Shown: positions 51,545 to 60,416, counted from the first letter of the stretch. The stretch is 64,000 nt of DNA from ZC4RG30 sp035556135 (GCA_035556135.1 DATMFO010000003.1:1240001-1304000); one strand, 5' to 3'. Program-made: numbers and translations. Notes: generated by a model from the sequence alone, not told the origin.

Positions 51545-53104
51545 CTAGTCGAACCTGAACAGCGCTTCCTGCTCTTCCTTCGCGGGATTCTTCATTCCCT
51601 TCTCGTAACGCTCCTCCCACATCCTCGCCCAGGGGCGGTTGTAGATGTCGGGAACGGTGTATTCGATCTTCTGGCCCGGGCTGGTGGGCGCGGAGCGGTT
51701 GTCCACGGGGAAGATCGTGGGCACGCACTCGATGAAGGTGTAGGGATTGCCCTGCTCCACGCCACCCAGGCGCGTGAGGTTGCGCACGATGCGCAGGGGT
51801 TCCACGAAGGCTTCGGGATCATAGAAGATCGCCTCGTGGTTCAGCGCCACGGGATTGCCGCCAGCGTCGCGCACCGGCGTGTAGATCTCCACGGTCTGCA
51901 GCTTGCCCGAAAACTCGAACTTGCCGTGCACCATCCACGCCTGGATGTTGGAGGTCCAGGTGATCAGCACGTCCTTGTCCCAGAACCCGACGGTCTCGCC
52001 ATACCAGCGCGGCACGTCGGCACCCAGGCGCGGCACCGCGCCAGTGAGGTTGAAGGTGCGCCCCACATTGATGTTGGTGACGAAATTGCGGGCCACGCCG
52101 GTGGAGACCTGCACCAGGTCCGGCGTCACCAGCACGAAGTGCGGATTGATCTGCGGCTGGATCGCCACCGGATCGAAGCGCCGCATGAAGCCTTCCGGCC
52201 AGCAATACTGCGAAGGCCAGTGCGAGGCCGCGCTTACTGCCTCGTGGTAGAGCATCTGCACCATGCGCTTCTGGTACTCGGGCGTGAGCAGCGAGAGGAT
52301 GGTGGAGGTCTGGTTTGAGCGCAGCGTTGCATACCAGTCGCCGCGCATGTTCACCGAATAGCGTCCCGTCAGCTCGCCGGGTACGGTGGCGTAGGTGTGT
52401 TTCGTCGGGCCGCCACGCGACTTCGTCTCCGCGAGCAGCGCCTCGTAATGCGCCTGCGCCGACTTGAAGGGATAAGGACTGACGATGGAGGTGCGCGGAT
52501 AGTCCACGTCGCAGAAGCCCCAGGGTGCCCTGGCCGGATCCTCTGTCATCGCCGGACCATTGGCTCCGCGCTGCGATTCCAGTGCAAACGGGCTGTTGCA
52601 GCGGAAATAGCGCGGATCGCTCCACAGCGCGGTGTCCTGGTAGAAATCCTTCGTGGTGAAGATGTCGACGGGCAGCGGACGGATGCCGGCCGGTGCAGCG
52701 CCATCGAGCGCGGAGCCAGTGACGATGACTCCGGCGGTACTTGTCTGCCCGGGCTGTGGCGGGCGCCCGGGAGTGGCGGGCGCAGCACCGGGAGCGCCAC
52801 CGCCTGCGCGCTGCGCAATGGGCCCGACGGTCCAGGGTTCGCGTTCGCGCAGGGCGGCCGCGCGCTGCCCGGGGGTCTGGCTGGCCGGGGCGACACCGTC
52901 GCCTGGCGGGCCTCCGCCCGGCGGTCCGCCCTGCGGCGCACCGCCACGGGCCTGCGGCGCCGGCTCCGGAAACGCGACGCCAAGCGGCGCGCCCCGACCG
53001 ACGCTGCGGAATCCGGGACTGGCCACCTGCTGCGCAAGGGTTGTGGCTGCCGAGGCGAGTACCGCCGCAACTGCCGTCCACGCAAGCTTCTTCGCGTTCC
53101 GCAT
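51545..53104 (-). CDS. Exported protein of unknown family
   Basis: Protein of 519 residues that I do not recognise. A signal peptide (about 1-24) is followed by a 110-residue proline/glycine-rich low-complexity region (roughly residues 50-120), then a compact domain rich in aromatic residues. Notable stretches are W-S-D-P-R-Y-F-R-C-N-S-P and F-C-D-V-D-Y-P-R, with Cys residues that may pair in the periplasm, and W-P-S-Q-Y-C-W-P-E-G-F. It ends in a charged tail. It lies 14 bases before the DUF6152 gene, and together with the two DUF6644-like genes forms a four-gene envelope module. It could be a binding protein or an enzyme for the substrate handled by the operon; this is open. Confidence 0.75.
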   Translation of the reverse strand: MRNAKKLAWTAVAAVLASAATTLAQQVASPGFRSVGRGAPLGVAFPEPAPQARGGAPQGGPPGGGPPGDGVAPASQTPGQRAAALREREPWTVGPIAQRAGGGAPGAAPATPGRPPQPGQTSTAGVIVTGSALDGAAPAGIRPLPVDIFTTKDFYQDTALWSDPRYFRCNSPFALESQRGANGPAMTEDPARAPWGFCDVDYPRTSIVSPYPFKSAQAHYEALLAETKSRGGPTKHTYATVPGELTGRYSVNMRGDWYATLRSNQTSTILSLLTPEYQKRMVQMLYHEAVSAASHWPSQYCWPEGFMRRFDPVAIQPQINPHFVLVTPDLVQVSTGVARNFVTNINVGRTFNLTGAVPRLGADVPRWYGETVGFWDKDVLITWTSNIQAWMVHGKFEFSGKLQTVEIYTPVRDAGGNPVALNHEAIFYDPEAFVEPLRIVRNLTRLGGVEQGNPYTFIECVPTIFPVDNRSAPTSPGQKIEYTVPDIYNRPWARMWEERYEKGMKNPAKEEQEALFRFD

Positions 53105-53131
53105 TGCCGAACCCCCCGTGTTGGCACCGGC

Positions 53132-54190
53132 TCAGGGCCGGCGCGCACTCACCAGCGAATAGTAGCCCCCACCAGTGCTGCCCGCCTCGACATCCACGAA
53201 ACCCGCGGCCTCCAGGAAACCGCGCAGTTCCGCCAGCGTGAACTGGCGGCCCCTGGTGCCGATCAGCATCAGCAGCGAAAACGCCGCCGCGGGCCAGGGG
53301 CCCGTGCCCTCATCATCCATCAGCACTTCATGCAGCAGGATGCGACCGCCGGCCGGCAGGGCCTCGAAGGACTTGCGGGCCAGCATGCGGCAGGTGTCAT
53401 CGGACCAGTCGTGGAAGATGTTGGAGAAGAAGTGCGCGTCGAAGCCGCGTGGCCAGGGCTGGGTGAACATGTTCACGGGCCGCGTCTTCACGCGCGCCGC
53501 CGCGCCGCGCCGGGCAATGTAGCGGTCAGCCTCGGCGCAGATGGTGTCGATCTCCAGCACGGTGGCTGCAAGCGATGGCCAGGCCTGCGCCATTTCGATG
53601 GCGAAGATGCCCGAGCCTCCGCCGACGTCCAGCAGTGATGCGATCTGGCCGAAGACCGGCTGCTGCGCGACGGCGCAGGCCGCGGCGCGGCTGTGCGCAT
53701 TCATGAAGGCCGTGACCGAGCGCGCCAGTTCCGGCGGCATGGCGCCACGCTCCCATTCCTCCGCCACCGAGGGATACTGCTGCGCGCGACCACCGGTGCG
53801 CAGCGTTTCCAGCAACTGCGTGTGGAAGGGCTGCTGCTCGACGAACCGGTGCAGCACCGGGCCAACGTAACCTTCGGCGCGCGGATGCAGCCAGCGGCGT
53901 GACGCGGCAGTGGCGCGCCAGAGCCCTTCACGCCGCTCCACGAAGCCCAGCGCCGCCAGCGCACCCAGGTGCACGGTGAGTGCACGCGCATCCACCTGCA
54001 ATTCATCGGCCAGGGCGGTTGTGCTTTTTGCGCGCGCAGACAGCGCCGCGAAGGTGCCCACCTCATCGGCCACCGACACCACCGGGAAGCGGAACAGCGA
54101 CAGCCAGGTGTCCCAGACGATGCGGTCGTCGATGCTCACCGGCAGCACGCCGGTGGCATCGTCCGCCAGGTCCGGGAGCCGCCCGCTCAT
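53132..54190 (-). CDS. SAM-dependent O-methyltransferase with N-terminal winged helix
   Basis: Protein of 352 residues. An N-terminal dimerisation/winged-helix domain (L-A-D-E-L-Q-V-D-A-R-A-L-T) is followed by a Rossmann methyltransferase domain with L-L-D-V-G-G-G-S-G near 187-195 and the acidic E-I-D for SAM ribose. F-F-S-N-I-F-H-D-W-S-D-D is the region with the catalytic His in small-molecule O-methyltransferases. The acceptor is probably a hydroxylated small molecule. The ATG overlaps the MFS transporter stop (ATGA), so it belongs to the long operon. Confidence 0.88.
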   Translation of the reverse strand: MSGRLPDLADDATGVLPVSIDDRIVWDTWLSLFRFPVVSVADEVGTFAALSARAKSTTALADELQVDARALTVHLGALAALGFVERREGLWRATAASRRWLHPRAEGYVGPVLHRFVEQQPFHTQLLETLRTGGRAQQYPSVAEEWERGAMPPELARSVTAFMNAHSRAAACAVAQQPVFGQIASLLDVGGGSGIFAIEMAQAWPSLAATVLEIDTICAEADRYIARRGAAARVKTRPVNMFTQPWPRGFDAHFFSNIFHDWSDDTCRMLARKSFEALPAGGRILLHEVLMDDEGTGPWPAAAFSLLMLIGTRGRQFTLAELRGFLEAAGFVDVEAGSTGGGYYSLVSARRP

Positions 54191-55431
54191 GCGGCACTCT
54201 TCGCGTGCCGTGGCGCTGTTTCCTTCAGGAACAGCGCGATGATGAAGCCAAGCACCAGGCCCGCGGCAGCAAAGTACAGCGCCGATTTCAGTCCGTACTT
54301 CGTGGCAAGGTCACCGGCGATGATGGGACTGATGCCGCCACCGACGAATTCCCCCGCGAAGATCACGAAGCCGGCCATCGAGGCCAGCATGCCCGGCGGC
54401 GCGGCCTCTGCCGCCACCGGGCCGGCGAGGATTGCCAGGGCCGCGAAATTGAACAGCGAGGCGAAGAACAGCAGCGTCCACAGTGTGGTGGTGTTGTCCG
54501 CTCCCGCCTGGGTGAACAGGTACAGGAACACCGCAGCCAGGATGTAGGAGGCCAGTGTGGCGAGCTTGCGGCCGATGAGATCGGACAGCGCCGGCATGGC
54601 GAATTGGCCGATGCAGCCACCGATGCCCACCGCGGAGAACACATTGCCCGCGGTCACGGGGTCGAGGCCGAGACCGGCGCCCGCTGGCGCGGTGAGATAG
54701 GCCGTGAGCATGGCGGCAATGACGAAGATGCCGCCCATGGCGCAGATCAGCGTGAGCGGCGCCACCTTGGCGTTGCGGTGGCCGAACATGCCGAGGAACG
54801 GCGTACCGCCGCCGCCATGACCCGACGCAGCGCGCCGCAGCGGCTCGCGCACCACGATCCACATCAGCGCCGCCAGCACCAGCCCCGGGATGCCGACGAT
54901 CATGAACACCATATGCCAGCTGTAGCTGTCGAGCAGGCGCGTGGCGATGAGCGGCGCCAGAGCGAGGCCGAACAGCGAGATCATGCACTGGAAGATGCCG
55001 TTGTTCATGCCGCGCCTTGCGGGCTTGGAGGCTTCCACCGCGACTGCCACGCCCGTGGAGGCCACCGGACCCTCGGCCACACCCATGATGACGCGCACAA
55101 TGACCAGCCCCATCACCGATCCGGCCAGGCCGCTGAACACCGACATCAGCGAGAACACGACGATGGCCGGCACCAGCACGGCACGGCGGCCGATGCGGTC
55201 GGCCAGGTAGCCCATCACGAAGGCCGAGATGCCCCAGGCCATGCCGAGGTAACCGGCCAGCCTGCCACCATCGGCCGGCACAAGGCCGAGGTCTTCCGCC
55301 ATGGTGGAGTTGGGCGACTGCAGGATGATGGGCAGCACGAAACGGTCGAGGCCCACCAGCCCGAAGGTGAGGCTCAGCAGCAGGATGATCTTCCATTCAT
55401 AGGAAGTGTCATGACCCTTCACTTCAGCCAT
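54187..55431 (-). CDS. Major facilitator superfamily transporter of the long operon
   Basis: Protein of 414 residues with about 12 membrane helices. The loop between helices 2 and 3 reads M-G-Y-L-A-D-R-I-G-R-R-A, the MFS motif; G-R-K later marks the second half. It resembles aromatic-acid and metabolite:proton symporters, such as AAHS-type. As the only inner-membrane carrier in the run of genes, it is the likely importer of their substrate. It overlaps the methyltransferase gene by four bases and lies 48 bases after the MetE-like gene. Confidence 0.88.
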   Translation of the reverse strand: MAEVKGHDTSYEWKIILLLSLTFGLVGLDRFVLPIILQSPNSTMAEDLGLVPADGGRLAGYLGMAWGISAFVMGYLADRIGRRAVLVPAIVVFSLMSVFSGLAGSVMGLVIVRVIMGVAEGPVASTGVAVAVEASKPARRGMNNGIFQCMISLFGLALAPLIATRLLDSYSWHMVFMIVGIPGLVLAALMWIVVREPLRRAASGHGGGGTPFLGMFGHRNAKVAPLTLICAMGGIFVIAAMLTAYLTAPAGAGLGLDPVTAGNVFSAVGIGGCIGQFAMPALSDLIGRKLATLASYILAAVFLYLFTQAGADNTTTLWTLLFFASLFNFAALAILAGPVAAEAAPPGMLASMAGFVIFAGEFVGGGISPIIAGDLATKYGLKSALYFAAAGLVLGFIIALFLKETAPRHAKSAA

Positions 55432-55479
55432 CCTGATTCCCCCCGTCTGGTTGTTGTTGCTGTCCGCCGGAAAATCCGT

Positions 55480-56634
55480 CTAACGCCGCCCCCACAATCG
55501 CTTCGATGCCAGCTCCGCCCCCTGCACCAGCGAGGCGAGCTTCAGCCAAACGATGTCCGGATCCACCGGGCCGAATCCGGCGAAGGTGCCGAAGCCGCAG
55601 TCGGTGCCCGCCAGCACACGCTCGCGTCCGACCACACCGGCGAACCTCTCCAGCCGCTCGGCCACCAGTTCGGGATGCTCCACGTAGTTGGTGGTGGTGC
55701 CGAGCACGCCAGGCACGAGCAATTTGTCTTCCGGCAGCAGTGACCTGAAGTCCTGGAACACCTTCCACTCATGCGCATGCCTGGGATTGGCAGCCTCGAA
55801 AAGGATGGCCTGGGGTTTGGCCTTCATCACGACGGGCAGCAGCTTTTCCATCGGCACGTCGTGCGTGTGCGGGCCCTCGTAGTTGCCCCAGCACACATGC
55901 ATGCGGATGCGGTCGGCCGGCACGTTGCGCAGCGCATGGTTCAGGACCTCGATGTGCCGCGCGGCCAGCCTGACAAAGTCAGCTTCGGTGCGATCGCGGT
56001 ACATGGTGTGCCGGCCCATGGCCATGTCCGGCGCATCCACCTGTATCAGCAGGCCCGCCTGCACCAGGCCCTCGTATTCGGCGCGCATGCCTTCGGCCAC
56101 GGCCTCGAGGTATGCATCCTGCGTGGGGTAATGGTCGTTGGGCTGGAAAAGCGCGATGGTGCCGGGTGAGGCGGTGTTGATGAAGGCCTCGGCAGGCTTG
56201 GCTTTCGCCACTGCCGCCTTCAGGTGCGCGATGTCCGCCTGCATGGGCGCAAGGTCCTTCACGCGGATCTCGGCAACGCAGCGCGGCCTGCGGTAGCTGG
56301 CGGTGGAGCCCAGCTTCGCCAGCTTCTGCAGCAGCCGCGGATGCTCCACCAGGTCCTGCCCCGGCTCGCGCGGCGTATCGCCATCGAAACCCGAGAGCCG
56401 GTCCTTGATGTAGGTGGCGTAGCTGATCTTGCCCATCTCGCCGTCGCTGACGACATCGATGCCCACTTCCACCTGCCTGCGCACCACCTCGGCCACCGCA
56501 TCGCCGATCACCTGCTCCGGATCGGGCGGCAGCGCGCCGCCGTTCTCCCGCGCGAACAGCACGTCGGTGACGGCCTGCGAGCGGGGCAGGCTGCCCACAT
56601 GCGTGGTCAGGATGCGGTCGGCGCTGCGGAGCAC
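55480..56634 (-). CDS. MetE-like zinc-dependent methyl/alkyl-transferase, paralogue B
   Basis: Protein of 384 residues matching only the C-terminal catalytic half of cobalamin-independent methionine synthase. Its zinc site is kept: H-V-C at 246-248 (R-M-H-V-C-W-G), probably Glu280, and Cys346 in G-T-D-C-G-F-G. The N-terminus has T-H-V-G-S-L-P-R, the usual start of this group. Family members include epoxyalkane:coenzyme M transferase, which activates a small thiol in the same zinc site, so the substrate need not be homocysteine. The start is GTG at 56634, one base after the VOC gene. It is distantly related to paralogue A at 57234-58280. The MFS gene follows. Confidence 0.85.
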   Translation of the reverse strand: MLRSADRILTTHVGSLPRSQAVTDVLFARENGGALPPDPEQVIGDAVAEVVRRQVEVGIDVVSDGEMGKISYATYIKDRLSGFDGDTPREPGQDLVEHPRLLQKLAKLGSTASYRRPRCVAEIRVKDLAPMQADIAHLKAAVAKAKPAEAFINTASPGTIALFQPNDHYPTQDAYLEAVAEGMRAEYEGLVQAGLLIQVDAPDMAMGRHTMYRDRTEADFVRLAARHIEVLNHALRNVPADRIRMHVCWGNYEGPHTHDVPMEKLLPVVMKAKPQAILFEAANPRHAHEWKVFQDFRSLLPEDKLLVPGVLGTTTNYVEHPELVAERLERFAGVVGRERVLAGTDCGFGTFAGFGPVDPDIVWLKLASLVQGAELASKRLWGRR

Positions 56635-56635
56635 C

Positions 56636-57184
56636 TCAGTGCGCCTCCGAGCGGAACGGGTTGTTGTTGTGGTGGTCCCCGGCCAGCCAGCGCTTCAGCT
56701 CGGCATGCGCATTGCGGCGGTTCTCCGCGTTGATGCGCTCCGCATCCGGATGCTCGCAGGTGAACTCGCAGATCATGCCGTTGGGATCCTGCGCGTAGAT
56801 GGAGCGGCAGTAGCCATGCTCCAGGATGTACATCTGCGGCTCGGCGAAGCCGGCGGCCTTCAGGCGCGCCTCGATGCCCGCCTGGGTCGCGGCGTCCACG
56901 TTGAGCGCGATGTGGTGGAAAGGCGTGGGTGGGATCGGCGGCGCGAACAGCTGTTCATCTTCCTTGTCGGCGAACTGGAAGAATGCCAGCGCGCCGCCAT
57001 CTGCCAGCCCGAAGAAGCAATGGCAGTAGGTGCGTTCCTTGCCGAAGAGCTCATCCTTCTCGCACCAGGTGGCCACCAGCGGCAGGCCGATGATGTCCTC
57101 GTAGAAATGCCGCGTGGCCTCCAGGTCCCTGGAGGTATAGGCAGTGTGGTGCAGTCGCGAAGGCAGCTGTGCTGGAATGGCCAT
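56636..57184 (-). CDS. VOC (glyoxalase/dioxygenase) family protein
   Basis: Protein of 182 residues with two VOC beta-alpha-beta modules: L-H-H-T-A-Y-T-S-R-D-L-E-A-T-R-H-F-Y at the start and H-H-I-A-L-N-V-D near 89-96, with D-P-N-G-M-I-C-E-F near the end supplying a Glu ligand. A His, His, Glu metal site is therefore likely. VOC proteins act as glyoxalase I, extradiol dioxygenase, epimerase or thiol transferase. Its place between two MetE-like thiol-activating proteins hints at work on a thiol adduct. The ATG at 57184 opens the usual N-terminus. Confidence 0.85.
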   Translation of the reverse strand: MAIPAQLPSRLHHTAYTSRDLEATRHFYEDIIGLPLVATWCEKDELFGKERTYCHCFFGLADGGALAFFQFADKEDEQLFAPPIPPTPFHHIALNVDAATQAGIEARLKAAGFAEPQMYILEHGYCRSIYAQDPNGMICEFTCEHPDAERINAENRRNAHAELKRWLAGDHHNNNPFRSEAH

Positions 57185-57233
57185 GGAAGTCCCCCGAACG
57201 CTGGCGTGGTCAATGGAAGGCTAGTCTACTTGT

Positions 57234-58280
57234 TCAGTCCCTGGCGGCCCCGATGCCTGCGCATTCCCGGCGCACGATGGCGGCCCCGGCCACCATCGCA
57301 CGCAGCTTGGCATCAGCCACGTCGCGCGGCAGGTACTTCATGCCGCAGTCCTGTGCCACCACGATGTCCTCCGGCGGCACATGTTCCAGCGCACGGCGGA
57401 TGCGGGCAGCCACGGTTTCCGGTGATTCGACGCTCATGTCCGAGAGATCGATCACGCCCAGGATGATGGTCTTGCCGGGCAGCGTCTTCAGCACGCTGCA
57501 GTCGAGCTTCGACTGCGCGGTCTCGATCGAGACCTGCCGGCAGGAGCATTGCGCCAGTTCCGAAAGGAAGGAATAGCCCTCTGGTCGCGCGTGGATGATT
57601 GCCGCATAGCCGAAGCAGATGTGTACCGCGGTCTTGCCCGTGATGCCTTCCAGCGCCTTGTTCAGCGCCTTCAGGCCATACTTGCGCGCCTCCTCCGGCC
57701 GCGCCTGCATGTAGGGCTCATCCACCTGCACGATGTCGGCGCCGGCTGCGAAGAGGTCGCGGATCTCCTCGTTCACCGCCTGCGCATAGTCCATCGCGGC
57801 CTGCTCGCGGCTGCCACCGTAGTGATCGATCTGCGCCTGCTGCGACATGGTGAAGGGCCCCGGCACGGTGATCTTCACGCGCCGCTGCGTGTTGGCGGTG
57901 AGGAACTTCACGTCGCCCACCATCACTGGATGGCGGCGACGGATGGGGCCGGTGACGCGTGGCACGGGATTCGGATGACCACTGCGGTCCAGCGCCTCGC
58001 CAGGATTGTCGAGGTCCACACCATCCAGCGCCGTGGCGAAGCGGTTGGAATAACTCTCGCGGCGCATTTCCCCGTCGGAGATGATGTCGATGCCGGCGCG
58101 CTCCTGCGCCAGGATGGCCAGCAGCGTGGCGTCCTGCCAGGCCTCCTCGATGAACTCCTCGGGAATGCGCCACAGTTCCCTGGCCCGCACGCGGGGCGGA
58201 AAGCGGCCGGCGAGCTTCTTGCGGTCGATGAGCCACTCCGGTTGCGGATAACTGCCGACGAGCGTGGTGGGAAACAGCAT
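57234..58280 (-). CDS. MetE-like zinc-dependent methyl/alkyl-transferase, paralogue A
   Basis: Protein of 348 residues, also limited to the catalytic half of cobalamin-independent methionine synthase. Zinc ligands can be placed at His220 and Cys222 (A-V-H-I-C-F-G), Glu253 (S-I-E-T) and Cys312 (A-Q-D-C-G-M), a full His, Cys, Glu, Cys set. It starts M-L-F-P-T-T-L-V-G-S-Y-P-Q, like the short MetE-like proteins used outside methionine synthesis. The ATG at 58280 has AAGGA upstream. With paralogue B and the VOC gene it makes a three-gene core. It could transfer an alkyl or methyl group between a thiol and an unknown donor or acceptor. Confidence 0.87.
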   Translation of the reverse strand: MLFPTTLVGSYPQPEWLIDRKKLAGRFPPRVRARELWRIPEEFIEEAWQDATLLAILAQERAGIDIISDGEMRRESYSNRFATALDGVDLDNPGEALDRSGHPNPVPRVTGPIRRRHPVMVGDVKFLTANTQRRVKITVPGPFTMSQQAQIDHYGGSREQAAMDYAQAVNEEIRDLFAAGADIVQVDEPYMQARPEEARKYGLKALNKALEGITGKTAVHICFGYAAIIHARPEGYSFLSELAQCSCRQVSIETAQSKLDCSVLKTLPGKTIILGVIDLSDMSVESPETVAARIRRALEHVPPEDIVVAQDCGMKYLPRDVADAKLRAMVAGAAIVRRECAGIGAARD

Positions 58281-58305
58281 CGGTTGATCCTTGCAGTCGA
58301 TGGAT

Positions 58306-59463
58306 TCAGCCCTGGGCCGGCCAGGTGGTGGATGCCGCCAGGCTCGCGCGGATCGCGGCACTGTGCTCGCCAAGCAGCGGCGCGGGTCGCACGCCCGTGG
58401 CGCGCTGGCCGTCGAACTGCACGGCCGGGCGCACCGCGTGCGTCGCCGCGTGGGGCTGCTGCACGGGCACCATCAGGCCCAGGTGCTGCACCTGCGGGTC
58501 CTGCACGGCGGCATCCACGCGGTTGATTGGCGCATGGGGCACGTCGGCCGCGCCAAGGCGTTCGATCCAGTGCCGGGTGGGCCGGCCCGAGAACAACCGG
58601 TCGAGCTCGGCGCCCAGCGCGTCGTAGTTGTCGATGCGCGCCAGGCGCGTGGCGAAGCGCGGATCGCTGGCCAGTTGCGGTGCCTCCAGCGCCGCTACCA
58701 GCCCGGTCCAGAATTTTTCCAGCGAGGAAAGATGGATGGCAATGAAGCCGCCATCTCCGGTGCGCAGGATGTGTGCCTGCGCCAGTCGCGGGCGGTCGCC
58801 GGAGCGCGGCACGGTTCCCAGCGCAAAGTACGCCGCATAGGGTTCGACGGCGAAGTGCGCCATCGCCTCCAGCATCGAGACTTCCACCACGCGGCCGCGG
58901 CCGGTGCGGCCACGGTCGAACAATGCGCCAAGCACGCCGTAGGAGGCATAGATGCCGGTGATCGCATCGGCCAGCGCCGGGCCGAGGAAGCGCGGCCGGT
59001 CCTCGTCCACCACCACACTGAGGAAACCGGACAGCGCCTGCGCCACCGAGTCGTAGCTGGGACGATCCACATACGGGCCATCAGCGCCGAAGCCGCTGAT
59101 GGAGCAGTAGACCAGCTGCGGATTCAGCTCCTGCAGCCTCTTCGCTCCTGCCCCGAGCCGGTCGGCCGTGCCCGGCCGGAAGTTCTGGATGAACACGTCG
59201 GCCTCGCGCACCAGTGCGTCGAAGATGCCGCGATCCTGCTGCTGCTTCAGGTCGAGCGTGAGGCTGCGCTTGTTGCGGTTGTAGGCCTGGAAGTGGGGCG
59301 AGTAGTTGCCGCCCTGGTAGGCGCGATAGGGATCACCGTCGGGGCTTTCCACCTTGATCACGTCGGCGCCGAGATCGGCGAGCATCATGCCGGCACAGGG
59401 ACCGGTGATGAAGGTGCCCTGCTCGACGATCTTCACGCCCTTCAGGACGTCCAGTCCCTTCAT
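58306..59463 (-). CDS. Family III CoA-transferase (CaiB/BaiF)
   Basis: Protein of 385 residues. The N-terminal G-V-K-I-V-E-Q-G-T-F-I-T-G-P and the V-I-K-V-E-S-P-D-G-D-P-Y-R region are the usual family start. The catalytic Asp is probably Asp166 in A-L-A-D-A-I-T-G. The enzyme moves CoA from an acyl-CoA donor to a carboxylic acid, so the pathway probably uses CoA thioesters. Its ATG overlaps the stop of the citryl-CoA-lyase-like gene (ATGA), meaning the two products are made together and may act in sequence. Confidence 0.92.
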   Translation of the reverse strand: MKGLDVLKGVKIVEQGTFITGPCAGMMLADLGADVIKVESPDGDPYRAYQGGNYSPHFQAYNRNKRSLTLDLKQQQDRGIFDALVREADVFIQNFRPGTADRLGAGAKRLQELNPQLVYCSISGFGADGPYVDRPSYDSVAQALSGFLSVVVDEDRPRFLGPALADAITGIYASYGVLGALFDRGRTGRGRVVEVSMLEAMAHFAVEPYAAYFALGTVPRSGDRPRLAQAHILRTGDGGFIAIHLSSLEKFWTGLVAALEAPQLASDPRFATRLARIDNYDALGAELDRLFSGRPTRHWIERLGAADVPHAPINRVDAAVQDPQVQHLGLMVPVQQPHAATHAVRPAVQFDGQRATGVRPAPLLGEHSAAIRASLAASTTWPAQG

Positions 59464-60266
59464 GTATCGCCCCGCTGGAATCCCGGCGGAACCGGCCCGT
59501 CGTAGTCGATGGCCTTCGCGGCGGCATGCGACAGCACGAAGCCGATGGGCTTGAGCTGTTCTTCGAGAAGGTGTGCCACCAGGCTTGCAGTGCGAGCCAG
59601 CAGCGGCACGCCGCGCAGCGCGCCAAGGGGAAATCCTGCATCGAGCAGCACCGCGGGAATGGCCGCGGACACATTCATCACCAGCGGCTTGCCCGTGAGC
59701 GCAGGCAGCAGGGCTTCGATCTGCCGCGCGGCACGACGATGCGCATCGGGCAGTCCCGCTTCGGCAGCCACTGCGAACAGCCGCGTGGCGCGCGGATCCT
59801 CGCCCTTGTGCAGCGGATGCCCGTAGCCGGGGATCGCCTGCTTCGCTGCGCGGCGCTGCTGGATGGCCGTGATGGCGGCCGCAGCCATGTCCGCCTGCGC
59901 ACCGCCCGCCACCACTTCGGCCAGCAGCCGCCCGGCATCCTGAGCCGCTCCGAGGATCACCGAGCCGCAACCCAGCAGGCCCGCGGCCACCGCGCCCTGC
60001 AATGCCTCGGGTGCAGCGGCATGGGTCATGCGTGCGGCCTGCACGCTGGGCACCAGCCCGTGCTCGGCGATGGCTACCAGCGTGGCGTCGAGCACGCGGC
60101 GCTGTGCGGGCCGCGGCAGCTCGCCGCAGAGCAGGAACCAGAAGTATTCGCTGAAGCCCACCTGGCCGATGAGATCGCGGCACAGGTCCTTGCCGCGCAC
60201 CACGATGGTTTCGGCATTGGACGTGGACAGCGCCGAACTGCGGTGCTCCTGGCGACCGATCTTCAT
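59460..60266 (-). CDS. Citryl-CoA lyase/citrate synthase-like protein
   Basis: Protein of 268 residues, shorter than citrate synthase and close to citryl-CoA lyase in length. The active-site stretch G-Y-G-H-P-L-H-K-G-E-D-P-R-A matches the citrate-synthase-family catalytic His and the following D-P-R-A. Such short members cleave or form 3-hydroxy-3-carboxy-acyl-CoA compounds. Linked to a CaiB transferase, it could cleave an activated acid to acetyl-CoA plus an oxo acid. The ATG at 60266 is chosen by its neighbouring family start (M-K-I-G-R). First gene of the eleven-gene run; a TTGACA lies at 60343-60338 without a well-spaced -10. Confidence 0.83.
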   Translation of the reverse strand: MKIGRQEHRSSALSTSNAETIVVRGKDLCRDLIGQVGFSEYFWFLLCGELPRPAQRRVLDATLVAIAEHGLVPSVQAARMTHAAAPEALQGAVAAGLLGCGSVILGAAQDAGRLLAEVVAGGAQADMAAAAITAIQQRRAAKQAIPGYGHPLHKGEDPRATRLFAVAAEAGLPDAHRRAARQIEALLPALTGKPLVMNVSAAIPAVLLDAGFPLGALRGVPLLARTASLVAHLLEEQLKPIGFVLSHAAAKAIDYDGPVPPGFQRGDT

Positions 60267-60371
60267 GGACTGCCTTGCCCCCCGGATTCTTCTGGTCTGT
60301 GCGGCGCGCAACTATCCTCTGTCTGCGCTGCTTCACCTGTCAACGCAATCTGCATTGTCCGGTGCAGACGT

Positions 60372-60377
60372 TATAGT
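60372..60377 (+). promoter_or_regulatory. -10 element of the PQQ sugar dehydrogenase gene
   Basis: TATAGT lies 39 bases before the ATG at 60417, giving a short leader that includes a small GTCGG-CAA-CCGAC hairpin. No convincing -35 is seen. Confidence 0.45.
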
Positions 60378-60416
60378 GTCGGCAACCGACTGCTCAGTGG
60401 ATCCGGGGGGATGCAG

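Noticed and set aside
53980..55743. A 587-codon open frame opposite the MFS and methyltransferase genes
   Set aside because: It spans two convincing genes and their junction, has a biased composition and no motif.
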